NCBI GenBank assembly: GCA_946902875.1
Contig: OX336349.1
Span: 19,429,891 to 19,493,890 of the forward strand
DNA length: 64,000 bases
Direction: 5' to 3'
Origin: Nematopogon swammerdamellus
Lineage: Eukaryota; Arthropoda; Insecta; Lepidoptera; Adelidae
In this document: piece after piece, positions 12,201-25,400 of the stretch
How the letters are laid out: every line of letters starts with the position of its first letter
Position numbering within the stretch: the stretch's first letter is position 1
Translations under genes and position numbers: made by a program
Notes under the pieces: generated by a model
Seen by the model: only the letters and a program-made list of their open reading frames with translations
Databases searched by the model: none
What the model was told of the DNA's origin: nothing

Positions 12201-15200
12201 CAGTTAAAAATATTACGGGGGCAACTGCAACACCGTGTTAGGAGTAGAGGAATATGTCCGCAGAGACTATTTTTTATTAAAGTAAGCGCGACATGGCCCC
12301 TTGCCACCCATAAGGTGTCTAACGACGCCCATGGACATTCGGTCGTACGCGGGGGTTGCGAATGCCATGCCGGCCTGACAGGTGCCTATTCACGCCCCTC
12401 TTGAAGGACCCGAGACTGTACTTGGGGCGAGATATGTTGTTGTTGTTGTTTTGGTTTGGGGTTGGCTCTAGGCCTGCAAACTAATCCCGCTTGGTTGGGG
12501 ACCTTCGTGCAAAACCCCGCAGTCTCCAGCTACCCCATCCAACCTATGTCTACCATGAAAGCCACAAGTCGACCGGGGTGTCTGCAGGCCGCTTATCCCT
12601 TAGTCGCCTTTTACGACATGCACGGGGAGAGATGCAGTGGGACTATTCTTATTAAGTACCGACCCCACACAGTACTTGGGGCGAGATATATGAGCAGGGA
12701 GAGCGTTCCAGAGTTTACCGGTTCTGTAGAGGAAAGAACCGATTAGTTAGACCAGCCATTCTCAACCAGTGTGTCGCGAGCATGTGTCAGGTGTGTCGCG
12801 AGAATTTCTAAAAATAATAAAATTTCCCCCTTTCGCGCGAAAGTGTGACAATGTGTGAGAATTAAATTAGGAGTAGGTGTAATTGGAAAATGTGCCGGCT
12901 TTGTGTTAAATGTAGTCCACCGTACAATCAACATATTTTGCAAGCATTTTTAACGACTTAAAAAAAAAGGAGGAGGTTCTCAATTCGACTGTATTTTTAT
13001 TTTTTATGTTTGTTACCTCAGAACTTTTGACTGGGGGAACCAATTTTGATGATTCTTTTTTTAATTGAAAGCTGGTGCTTCCCGTGCGGTCCCATTTCAA
13101 TTTGGTCAAGATCGGGGCCGAGCGATTCCGTCGAGTACATTAATAGCAAAAAATTACAAAAAAAAACTGTGAAATAAAAAACTAGGTATTTAAAAATACA
13201 TAAAAACAGCCTTCAAAAATGTATGAAATAAAAAAATCAAACTCTATAGAGTTGAAGGCAGTGCTAAAGCAAGCAAAAATCCTTTTGTGATTTTGTGTAG
13301 CTTTCTTTAGCACCGCCGTCAATTCTAGGGTTTGATTTTTTTTTATTTCATAAATTTTTGAAGGTGGTTTTTATATTTTTTTAAATAGTTTTTAGTTTCA
13401 CAATAAGAGTATAGAACGTAGGTACAGACTTGGCGCAGTCGGTGAACCAGTCCTGGATGAGCTTGGTGGAGGTGAACATCTCGCGCAGGCTCTCGAAGGT
13501 CCTGCCGGTGAGGTAAGCGGAGCACGCCCAGATGTGCTCCTTCGGGAAGTCGTCGATGTCTGCGCAACAAGTCACTCTTCAGCACAACGGCACAGATTAC
13601 TTAATAGTTACTTCGTAACAGATAAATCACTCCATAGAAAAAGTTCCATACCTTCGGCTTTAATAGCCTACTGCTTCACGTCGCCAATCGCTGCGTGCGA
13701 AAATGTACCTAAACGATCGAGTGTAAAGTGCATTATTGCTTTGCAGCTGCGTGCAGTTGCGTGGGCGAGCGTGTAGGTATGTTTCGCGCGGCTGACGAAT
13801 TTCTACTGAATTAGACCGCCGGCGGCCCGCGGGGCGGGGTTGTTAGCGCGTGCAAGTACATAGAGTGCGTGAGGCCTGACCACGGCACCACTCATGAAGT
13901 ATTGCGAAGCTAAACTTCACAATATACTTCATTCAACTTCATGAGTACATGAGTACGTCAGCCACGGTAGCTCAATGATGCGGTCGGTCCACTGTTAGGC
14001 CTAGGCGCTGTCAGTACTTGGATGGTCGCCCATCCAAGTACTGCTCGACCGTTGGAGGCTGACCGTGGTTCGGATTCCACATTAAACTGTAGATCCCTTC
14101 CCGTCTTACCTCGCTAGGCGGTAGGGTTTATCGCGGCCGGGCTGGTACCACCGCACCGAACGAAACGTCGGTCGAGACGGCTATGTAAATAGTTCGTGTT
14201 TTCCGTCCAGCTCAGTGTAGCCGAAATGAAGGGAAGCACTGACGTGGCACCTAGTTCACCCGGTGTTAAGGGCTGACATCGCGGATATTGCAGGTGATGT
14301 AGCCAACCGTGTCAGTTTCAATAAAAAATTGAGGTCCTTGCGGAAGACACCATCCAAATAATATTAATCACATCAAATATTATGAATTCTTTGATATTTC
14401 TATGAGTCACTGTTTACTTTACATATTTTCAGCGATCGACCTAAAAGCCTCTTGGGATCGACTGGTCGATCGCGTTTGGGCGCCACTGCTATAGAAGGTA
14501 GTATTTTTTTTTATGTAATCCGGTATGGGTGGCTGAGTCGGAGGGGACAAAGCGCATGCTCCGGCCAGCCAATATCACCTCCGAGAAGGTAGGTGCCATA
14601 CCGGAGACTTCCCTGGATTGCTGGCTATACTGGACTAGAGGAGAACAGAACCGAGGCCGCTATGCGGCCATCTTACATCCAGTACGGTGGTAACAACCCA
14701 GTCGGCTACAATTTGAGCCTACCACCTAGTAAGGGGCTAGGGAAGGGACCTACAGTTTTACACCGATTCCGAACGGTGAAGCAGCAGTATACATTTACAT
14801 ACACATTTACACACATTCATTTTTAGGTTTCCGTATCCCGTACGGAAGCCGAGGTCCGAGGTCTGATGTCCGAGGGCTGTATCTCTTGAACCGTAATAGT
14901 TAGCCCGTTGAAATTTTCACAGAATATATGTTAATATGGCGGATATAACAAATAAGAAAATTAAGAAAATGTTAAAAATTAAGGGGGGCTCCCATACAAC
15001 AAATGTCCGAAAAATCGATTAGTCACACTATTGAATAATAGATGGCGCCACAGGCTTTTATACATTGCATTATTGAAAGACAAAAGATAGCCGCTCAATT
15101 GCCAACGACCTCATTGAGGTGCTGTCATTTTCCCACCGCCAATTGCCATCAACCTCATTGAGGCTTCTCTCCGATCGTCCTACATATCTTCGAAATTAAA

Positions 15201-18200
15201 ATTCGAAGACCATGCCACCTGAGCGGATAGGCGGATATTATCGATAGCGGATAGAAACGGAAACCTCCGTGCGCGAGTAAAACTCGCACTTAAGAGATTT
15301 TTACAGTATACATTTAAAGAGTGACCTTTGAGCTGCTTGGCGATCTGCAGCCTAGCGCCGAACCTGGTGACGCCGTACACGGTGGTCATGACAGTCTGCT
15401 TGATCACCTTCCGGCGCACGTAGCCCTCCAGCACCGCCGCCGGCTGCGAGCCCGCCGCCGCGTCCCGCGCCCGCATACTCTCCACCTGCACAACAAACCT
15501 TTCTATTACTCTTGTTATTTTCTTTATTGAGAGGGTGTGAGTTCCTTGTCCACTAGTCCTATTGAGAGGGTGTGAGTTCCTTGTCCACTAGTCCTATTGA
15601 GAGGGTGTAAGTTCCTTGTCCACTAGTCCTATTGAGAGGGTGTAAGTTTCTTGTCCACTAGTCCTATTGAGAGGGTGTAAGTTCCTTGTCCACTAGTCCT
15701 ATTGAGAGGGTGTAAGTTTCTTGTCCACTAGTCCTATTGAGAGGGTGTGAGTTCCTTGTCCACTAGTCCTATTGAGAGGGTGTAAGTTTCTTGTCCACTA
15801 GTCCTATTGAGAGGGTGTGAGTTCCTTGTCCACTAGTCCTATTGAGAGGGTGTAAGTTTCTTGTCCACTAGTCCTATTGAGAGGGTGTGAGTTCCTTGTC
15901 CACTAGTCCTATTGAGAGGGTGTAAGTTCCTTGTCCACTAGTCCTATTGAGAGGGTGTAAGTTTCTTGTCCACTAGTCCTATTGAGAGGGTGTGAGTTCC
16001 TTGTCCACTAGTTCTATTGAGAGGGTGTAAGTTTCTTGTCCACTAGTCCTATTGAGAGGGTGCGAGTTCCTTGTCCACTAGTCCTATTGAGTGGGTGTAA
16101 GTTCCTTGTCCACTAGTCCTATTGAGAGGGTGTGAGTTCCTTGTCCACTAGTCCTATTGAGAGGATGTGAGTTCCTTGTCCACAAGTCCTATTGAGAGGG
16201 TGTAAGTTTCTTGTCCACTAGTAATATTGAGAGGGTGTGAGTTCCTTGTCCACTAGTCCTATTGAGAGGGTGTGAGTTCCTTGTCCACTAGTCCTATTGA
16301 GAGGGTGTAAGTTCCTTGTCCACTAGTCCTATTGAGAGGGTGTAAGTTTCTTGTCCACTAGTCCTATTGAGAGGGTGTGAGTTCCTTGTCCACTAGTCCT
16401 ATTGAGAGGGTGTAAGTTCCTTGTCCACTAGTCCTATTGAGAGGGTGTAAGTTTATTGTCCTCTAGTCCTATTGAGAGGGTGTGAGTTCCTTGTCCACTA
16501 GTCCTATTGGTAATTTGCACATATCTCTTTTTTTATGGAAACTGACACGGTTGGCTGCATCACCTACAACATCTGTTATGCCAGCCTATAACTTCGGGTG
16601 ACATAGGTGCCATGTCAGTGCTTCCTTTCATTTCGTGTCGACTACACTGAACTGGACGGAAAACACGAATTATTTACATAGCCGTTTCGGCCGACGTTTC
16701 ATTCGGTGTGATGGTACCAACCCAAGCGGGATAAACCCTACCAAGGTAAGAATGGAAGAAACCTACAGTTTTACGTGGAATCCGAACCACCGCCAGCCTC
16801 CAACGGTCGATTTTTACTTTATTAGTCTAGAATAGGAGTAGAGATTGGAGTAAGTCTTGCGCACTACATCGGTAAACTCCAGCCATATTTTTTTTTTAAC
16901 TCTCTGGGTCTAGGTCTAGTCTTTAGACTATAAGCAGGTGTGTGAAGTGGTTAAGGCTTAGTGAGTGCACCCTCCATCGAAGATGCCTCGATTATATAGC
17001 TGGGTTATTGAACTTTTTGTCACAACTCCAGGATGTCTTGTCTCTTGAGCCTTTTCCATAATTTAACGGAAATTTCATGTGAGACCAAGTCAAATTCTTT
17101 GCAACACCTCTTAATGATGTTTGGAATGGTGTTAGGTTAGGATTTATATAGTTACACAAACTCATTAATCCCCTCCTATGACGGGTCGGAGGGATTGAAC
17201 TTGGTAAACGCTCGCGTGTACACTTCGCGACCACTGAACAAGACCCAACTACCATTATGGTTTTAAGACAGGCGTTATAAGAGCTGTTTAATAGAGGCCC
17301 ATTCTTATACAGGTTAAGGCTCTTTGGTGACTTTACAATAGCGTTAGTAAAGTGCTAGGGTGGGACAAGAGCTCTACAGTAGTGATGCGTTATATTAATC
17401 CAATATACCACTTTTAGATATGAAACAACCTGACGTTAGCGGCAATTTTTTTTTTTTATGGAAACTGACACAGTTGGCCACGTCACCTACAACATCCGTG
17501 ATGTCAGCCCATAACACCGGGTGAACTAGGTGCCATGTCAGTGCTTCCCTTCGGTCGTGCCGGCTACACTGAACTGGACGGAAAACACAAATTATTCCGT
17601 TTCGACCGACGTTTCATTCAGTGCGGTGGTACCAGCCCGGGCGGGTTAAACCCTACCACCTAGTAATATAAAAAGGGGGAGTCATATCTCTTAGTCGCCT
17701 TTTACGACATACACGGGGAGAGATGCAGTGGGGATATTCCTTTAAAGTACCGGCCCCACACGGTTAATTCAATATTACCACTTTTAGACCTAAAACAACC
17801 TGCCGTTAGCACCAATTTGTTTGTCGGGGAGAAGCGCTAAGGTGTACTACGGGGAGGTGGGGTACTGACGGAGAGTGCGACGGCGCTGTAGACGTCCTGC
17901 GGCGCGGCGAGGGGCGCCAGGTTGACGGAGGCGGCGCCGGCCGCGTCGCCGCCGAGCGCCGCGTAGTGCTGCAGCCCGTTGCACGAGCCGTCCTGGTGCA
18001 CCGGGAAACTGCACTCGTACCCTGCACAAACCCGAGATCGGCCTTTTTGAGTTTCACGCGTGCACTAGTTTTCGAGGAGTTTGCAGCTATAATAAATTAT
18101 CCAATCATTAACAGTGCAGGAAAATAGTCCGGTCAAAAGAGCAAGAAAGATCGGTTTAAAGAATCTTTATTGATCTCAAAGAATGTTATAACATTCGCTT

Positions 18201-21200
18201 GTTGTTGTTGTTGTTTGCTGCCCGGCCTCTTGGGAAGGCGGGTGGGCCATTCTCCGCACTGAGACCTCAAGACGGTCCGTTGTACGTTGGCGCTCGGGTA
18301 GTGTTACTCCAGCCACCCGAGCTCTTTCATGAAATGGAGCACTCTTCTCAGTCGCTTCCACACTCCAACATTCGCTAATTTATGTAGGGCTGGACTTAAA
18401 TACAGCGCTAAATCTTCAATAGATTCAGCACAGGCTGTGTCCAGTCCTTTTTTTCTCTTATTCATAGCTATTGTTATCTAGTATTGGTTTTGTACTTATC
18501 TATTTGAAGTGAAAAATAAATATTTCTTATTCTTATTCTTATGCGGTTACATATTATAAGTATAAGTATAAAAATAGAAAGTTTAAACTGTTAGTAAAAT
18601 AAAATTATTGTAGGTGCAATATACAATGTTAGGTAGGTAAATCATTCTGAAATATTGACAAGTTCTAATTATTCAAGAAGTATATTTTGGCAGCCGTTTT
18701 AAACATAGTGTTTGATTCTAAATTTTTTATATTATTTGGGAGATAATTGTACATTTGAACGCCCTCAAACAACACATAACTACTTACTTCTCTTTCATTG
18801 TAAGCGCGTCTCAGTTGTTAGCAGTTCGTTTTAACCGCGTAAAAGTTGACGGGAAGAAATCTCTGTTCGCCTTTCCACCCAACGTTATTATTTACAATGT
18901 ATGCTATGTAAAAATGTTTGTGGAGCAAAAATGGAGCAAATTGAATTCAGTGATATGAACATCTCATTCACTGCACAAAATAGTGTTATTCCTTCACCTT
19001 CAGGGTCCGGAGAGCGGACAGCGTTTGCGATCTCCATGCAACAAGCGAGGGTCTGCCAAGGCTCCTCCGACTTGGCCCACCAGCGCTTGCCCTCTAGCGG
19101 CCGGTCGGCAGAGTCCAGGATCATGTGCATAATGCTGTCGGCATGCTGCAGTCTGGAATGAGAGCAACTTTTGCAATTTCAAATACAAGTAGAAAAATAG
19201 AGGTCCTAACGCACACCCCTGAGGTATCACATATTATATTACACTTATCGAGACTACCGTTACATTGTTTTGATTCTTGTAAGTATTTCATGAATTCTCT
19301 TAGCATTGACCGATTCCTGTAAGTTGCAGATAATTACATTTTACGTTTAACACTGTCAAATACTTTGTATAATTCAAGTTATTTTATTTTGGTTACCACT
19401 GCTTGGGGATGTGGGTATATAACTTCATACAATTTCATATTAAATTGTTTTATCACTTTGTCATGAATTACTGCATCTGTCATAATAATCAGCACATTTA
19501 CCTAATTATTGTAAAGTAGACTAAGTGCACATTGAAAAAAATTCCAGTGAAGTTTCTTGTCAGTTCTTCTTCACTGTGATAATCTTCTTCACAGCGGAAT
19601 TTTACAATGTAACATATGACAAATCTGAGCATAGTGTACTGCCAATCGCACCGGATTGTAAAAACCAAACAGGACAAATTCAAGCGTAATGTACTACCGT
19701 ACTACCATTAAATTACGAATAAAGAACAAAGAATAAAGATAAATAAACAAGGAACAACTGCAAGAGCACTAGAGACTTACCTCTCATCGAGCGTGGCTTT
19801 CTTCATGGTGCCGGTGAGATTGACGAGGTGTAGCTTGAGCCAGCGCAGGCCGCCCGGGCCGAGCGGCTCCGCCCGCGCAAACTTAAGCAGAGCGCGCGCA
19901 GAGTCCGCGCCGAGCTGCGACAGGTGCGGAGGGACTGCGTACACTCGCCCGCGGAAGTCCATGTTGTGAGGCAGCCAGAACACTTCGTCTCTGTGCAATC
20001 ATTTATAGAGTTTATAGCACGTCAAATGTGTATTCGCGTAGTAAGTAGGCACACAGGTCGCATAATAAAAAAAAACGCCGACCCTTAAAAAGTAAAAAAA
20101 ATATTTTTGTTTATTTACTTAAAGGAGTCGGAGGACCACTAAGTAAATTCACGTGCAGCTCTGAGTTTTTATATTTTATTTACATAGCACTCTCCCGACT
20201 CTTTGTAAGTAAGTAAACGGAAATCATTTTTAACTTTTTAAGGTTCTTTTTTATTTGTAATTTAACTTTTATTTGAAATGAAATGAAATGAAATGAAAAT
20301 GAGATGAAATGAAATGAAAATATACTTTATTGCACAAAAAGTGACAAAAGGCGGACTTAAAGCTTTTATTTCAAGCTTTTTTTTAAAAACCGCATGCAAA
20401 TTGGTCCACTTTTTAAGATAATTAATTTTTTTATTACTTAATTATTTATTACTTGATTACAAACATAGTTAAGAACCATCTCGGTTAAACCGGGCAGGGC
20501 TATTCGCAGGTACGCCAAACATAGATTATTAACTAAAAACTCGTAGGTTTACCAAACAGAGATTATTAAATAAGAACTGGGAGTGTCTTATTTGATTTCC
20601 TGCGAATAGATCTACCAGGCGGGACAGTGCTATTCGCAGGTATGAGGTATACGTAGGTACAAACTGCACTATGCGAGTTGGTTTAAAAAAAAATAACCAG
20701 GGTTAAATTACAGAAGATGCGTCGCGACGCATCTTCTGTAATTTAACCCTAACCTAATGTTGAGGCGGCGCATGTCGTTTTTGTTACGTTTCGTTGAAAA
20801 CTCCCATAGTGCAGTTTGGATACCTGCATGCAGGTTTACCTGCGAATAGACATGCCCGATCGGACAGTGCTATTCGCAGGAATGAGGTATTCGTAGGTAC
20901 GAACTGCACTATGCGAGTTGGTTAAAAAAAAAAATAACCAGGGTTAAATTACAGAAGATAATTTAACCCTAACTTAATGTTGAGGCGGCGCATGTCGTTT
21001 TTGTAACGTTTCGTTGAAAACTCCCATAGTGCAGTTTGCATACCTGCATGCAGGTTTACCTGCGAATAGACATGCCCGATCGGACAGAGCTATTCGCAGG
21101 TATACCTGCATGCAGGTATACCTGCGAATAGACACTTCCGATTAAACCAGCTTTCTAATAAAAAAAAAACCGCACCCAAATCGGTCCATCCGTTTGGGAG

Positions 21201-22448
21201 CTACGATGCCACAGACATACACACCCATCCACACATAGGTAAAAGCGATCACTGACTGCGTTATCATTGCAACCATTCAATTTATCCAAGAACGAAGCAA
21301 CAGATACAACACCAAACCCCATCATGACTACTTTCGAACAAAGGCTACACTCGAACAAATTACGACAGTGTCAGCGCTATGCTTACTCAAAACGCGTAAC
21401 AAAAGCGTCGGGTGGCCGAGTGGTTTGGGCATCGGCTTCTCATGCGAGAGGTCCGAGGTTCGAATCCGGTCGGCGTGTACCAATGAGTTTTTTCTGACGA
21501 AAAAATTTACGTGCATACCTACACCTGCTGCTTCACCGTTCGGAACCGGTGTAAAACTGTAGGTCCCTTCCCTTGCCCCTTACTAGGTGTTAGGCTCAAA
21601 TTGTAGCCGACTGGGTTGGTACCACCGTACTGGATGTAAGATGGCCGCATAGCAGCCTCGGTTGTGTTCTCCTCTAGTCCAGTATAGCCAGAAATCCAGG
21701 GATGTCTCCGGTATGGGACCTACATTCTCGGAGGTGATATTGGCTGGTCGGAGCATGTGCTTTGGCCCCTCCGACTCAGCCAACCATACCGGAATACATA
21801 AAAAAAAAAAAAAAACGACATACTGAAAACCAGCCACACAGATGTGCTCAGTGCATGCCTTTAAATTCATCACAAAGAAAACACTCCACTATGTAATCAA
21901 ACCAAGTAGTTGTGGCGAGACTACCGGGTTGGTACCACCGCACTGAATGAACGGTCGGTTGAAACGGCTATGTAAATAGCCCGTGTCTTCCATCCAGTTC
22001 AGTGTAGCCGGCACGATCGAAGGGATGCACCGACATACTATAATCATGGTTCACCAAGGTGTTATGGGCTGACATCACGGTGTGACATGTAGTAGATGAT
22101 GTAGCCGATCGTGTCAGCTTACATAAAATAAAAAAACCGGCCAAGTGCGAGTCGAGCTCGCGCACCGAGGGTTCCGTATCGTCATGTCATGGTTAGCGCC
22201 ACTCACGCCATCTATGGCTTGTTATGAAATGCTTCATATTAGTTAAATATCATGATTAGTTAAAATACTTCATGGCGCCCATAAAGTTTTTTCTTATTTT
22301 TTTTTTTTCATTTCTATGGGAATACCCATGAATTTTTTACTTTTTCTTATTTTTATTATTTGTTGTTATATCGGCCATAATAACACATATTCTGTGAAAA
22401 TTTCAACGGGCTACCTATTACGGTTCAAGAGATACAGCCCTCGAACAG

Positions 22449-22483
<35 letters not shown>

Positions 22484-25400
22484 GCGTAGGCTTAGTAATA
22501 GGGTCCCATACCGGATACGGAACCTTAAAAAGCTAAGTATTGGCAGGTACCTGTAGTGATTGGCGAGCGAGAGTTTATACAGCATGTCGCACCACAGGGA
22601 GTACATCTCGGCCCGCGCTCGCGATATCGCCATCTGTCGCCGGAACGCACCCGCCTTCGTGTCGCTAGTATTGAACTCTGACGTATCCAGCGCGGACGGC
22701 GGCTGCGATATGTCCAGCTGCTTCGAACCGCCCGATCTGCGGGGAACAATTTACATAAACAACATTCTTTTTGTCCGTGTTCTTTCGCAGTGACTGCAGA
22801 CAGGCGAGGGAGGCAATGGCGAAGCCGGACCTCCGTCTCGCCAAGACGCTGCTCCGTGTCCATAGATCAAAACTACGCATAGTGATAGGTATGCTTACTG
22901 GTCATTGTACACTTAACAGACACCTCTATGTAATTGGAGTAACGGACACACCACTGCTCAGAGCATGCCTGCAGGCGGACGAGACACTCACCCACGTGCT
23001 GCTGGTGTGCGAGGAGTTGGCAGACATAAGGGCGAAGGAGCTGGGAGGCCCTACTACACTTCGAGATGTGTGCCAAGACACAAAGAGAGTGTGGCGCCTC
23101 CTGGAAGAACTCGGCTGGTTGGAGTAAGGCCGTAGGACGCGCAAAAGGCCTGCATTGGAGCGGGCTTAGGCGCGGAGAACGAGTCCGAACAACAACAACA
23201 ACAACCGTGTTCTTTATTTTAAAAAATGTTTCATGCTGCAGTAAATAGTGTATGTATCACTGTATCCGTGTATTACACATGTATTATTAGTATATTAATC
23301 GATGATAATATTTTTTGCAAATTTTAAACAGCGACCCAAAAGGAGGGTCTATACCCTGCGAAGTTTCTTGTCGGTTCTTCTTCGTGGATGTAATCGGACC
23401 GGATAGAACAAATTGTGACAAGTTCGAGTTTGTTAATACTTTAAATAAATTTCTCATGTTGAGCTGGGTTTACTCAAGTAAAATAATTTTATAAGCTCAA
23501 CAAAAATGTATCAATAAATTCATTATAATCGAACCGAACCGGTGTAATCGAACCGGATAGAACAAATTGTGACAAGTTCGAGTGCAGTCTTGCTGCCATA
23601 AGAATACTCAATAAACAATTAGTCCCAGGGTTTTTCAAAAGGGGCGTGAAAAGGCTCCTGTCAGGCATGGCATTCGCAAACCCCGTGCACCACAGAATGT
23701 CCATGGGCATCGTTACACATTTACTTGTGGCGCTATTGATAAAAAAAAAACTCCATATGCATCCCTTGGGGGTGATCTGGATTGCATTTTCTAAATATAG
23801 CCACAAAACATTGTGTTACAATGTGAAGAGTTACGCCGCAATCCACCCAGTTCTCCAGACGATACATGATACCTTCATGTGTATAAATTACTAGCTGTGC
23901 CCGCGGCTCCGCCCGCTCTCATATTTGACTTCTCTGCTAACGTCATAATGCCATTTAACGTGATGAAAAGTAGCCTATAATTGATGGGAAGAACCGAGCT
24001 ATCCGTAGAAGCAAACTGTATTAAAATCGGTTCAGTGGTTCTCCAGTTATAAGCGGACAGACAGACAGACAGAAAGCAGACGTTGGATTTTATTAAAGGT
24101 GAGGATACTTTAGTTGAGTAAAAATTGGATTTTACGTATGAGTTTAGCAATCAGAACTTTGCAGTAAACCGCACAGAGGCAAGTTTTCATCCCACCTACG
24201 TATTTGGAAGCGGCTTCATCGGTTACCTGAAGACTTGGAGCTGCAGGTCGAGTATGCTGGTGTTGACCCGCCACGGCACCTCGCCTAGCTGGTTGAGGCT
24301 GTCGAGGGCGGGGTACAGCGTGGCCGGCTCCGCAGACTCCAGCAGCTTCCACTGCGCCACCACGTGCCCCGGCATCCTGCATCATCATTGTTCATGAGAT
24401 GTGCCGTGTGGGGCCGGTACTTTAAAATAATAGCCCCACTGTCCCGTGTATGTCGTAAAATGCGACTAAGGGATTACTAGGTGGTAGGGTTTAACCCGCC
24501 CGAGTGGGTACCACCGCACTGAATGAAAGGTCGGTCGAAACGGCTATGTAAATAGTTCGTGATGTCCGTCCAGTTCAGTGTAGCCGGCGCGCTGACGTGG
24601 CACCAAGTTCACCCGGTGTTATGGGCTCACATCACGGATGTTGTAGGTGATGTAGGCAACCGTGTCAGTTTCCATAAAAAAAAAAATGTGCAAATGAACA
24701 ATCTGTCCAGTTCAGTGTAGCCGACTGAATTTATTAACGATGACGTTGAATCACAATTTCTTTTAAGTCATACGTTATGTCTGAAGAAAATGTTATTGAG
24801 CAAGAAGTCTGTTTTCTGCGATTTGTAGAAAAAATGGTTAAAATACTGAAGCGACTTTATGACAGCCCAGAGTTGGAAAGCATGTTTGAAAAATTAACAT
24901 TCTTTCCAGCTCCCTTGTAGTTTGTATGGGCGGCTATTTATCGAGGTCTAGTTTTTTCGTCTTACTGTAAAATCGTCCGAAACGGAGTTGGCGGGTTCTG
25001 GAACTATACGACTCACATCAGCATTTAAGCTGCTAGTTCATTAACAAATAATAAAAATATTTGTCGATATCGCCGTGCCGCACCATGGTAACCTCCAGAA
25101 GGCAGCCCTGCTCGACACTGCATGCATCGTCCGGAGGTTTCTCTCTCTAGGGCCGGACCATCAGTAGTTCGGGTTGGTAGCGGTGGTGGAAAATCCGTAT
25201 GTTTTGTATAAATTTTAGATTTAAATTTTTTTAAAGATGTAAGATTTATATAAAAATAAATGTGTTAATAAATTAATATAATAATAATTTCGCGGGAGCA
25301 CAACCTTCAACAAACATCCTCTCCGCCGAATTGTGTACAGCCCGCAGCGCGAACATACATACATAACACACGCTGTATCCCGACAATCAGGGTAAGCAGA

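Noticed and set aside
15526..16509. CRISPR-like regular repeat
   Set aside because: Units are contiguous 35-mers with no unique spacers and the genome is an animal's: a minisatellite.
21405..21480. tRNA gene with A and B boxes
   Set aside because: It continues into a SINE body with poly-A tail shared with two other loci; the acceptor stem is not formed.
22771..23127. 118-codon host gene inside POLRMT
   Set aside because: [11 protein letters not shown] / ELGWLE ending plus (AAC)n tail identify a LINE C-terminus.
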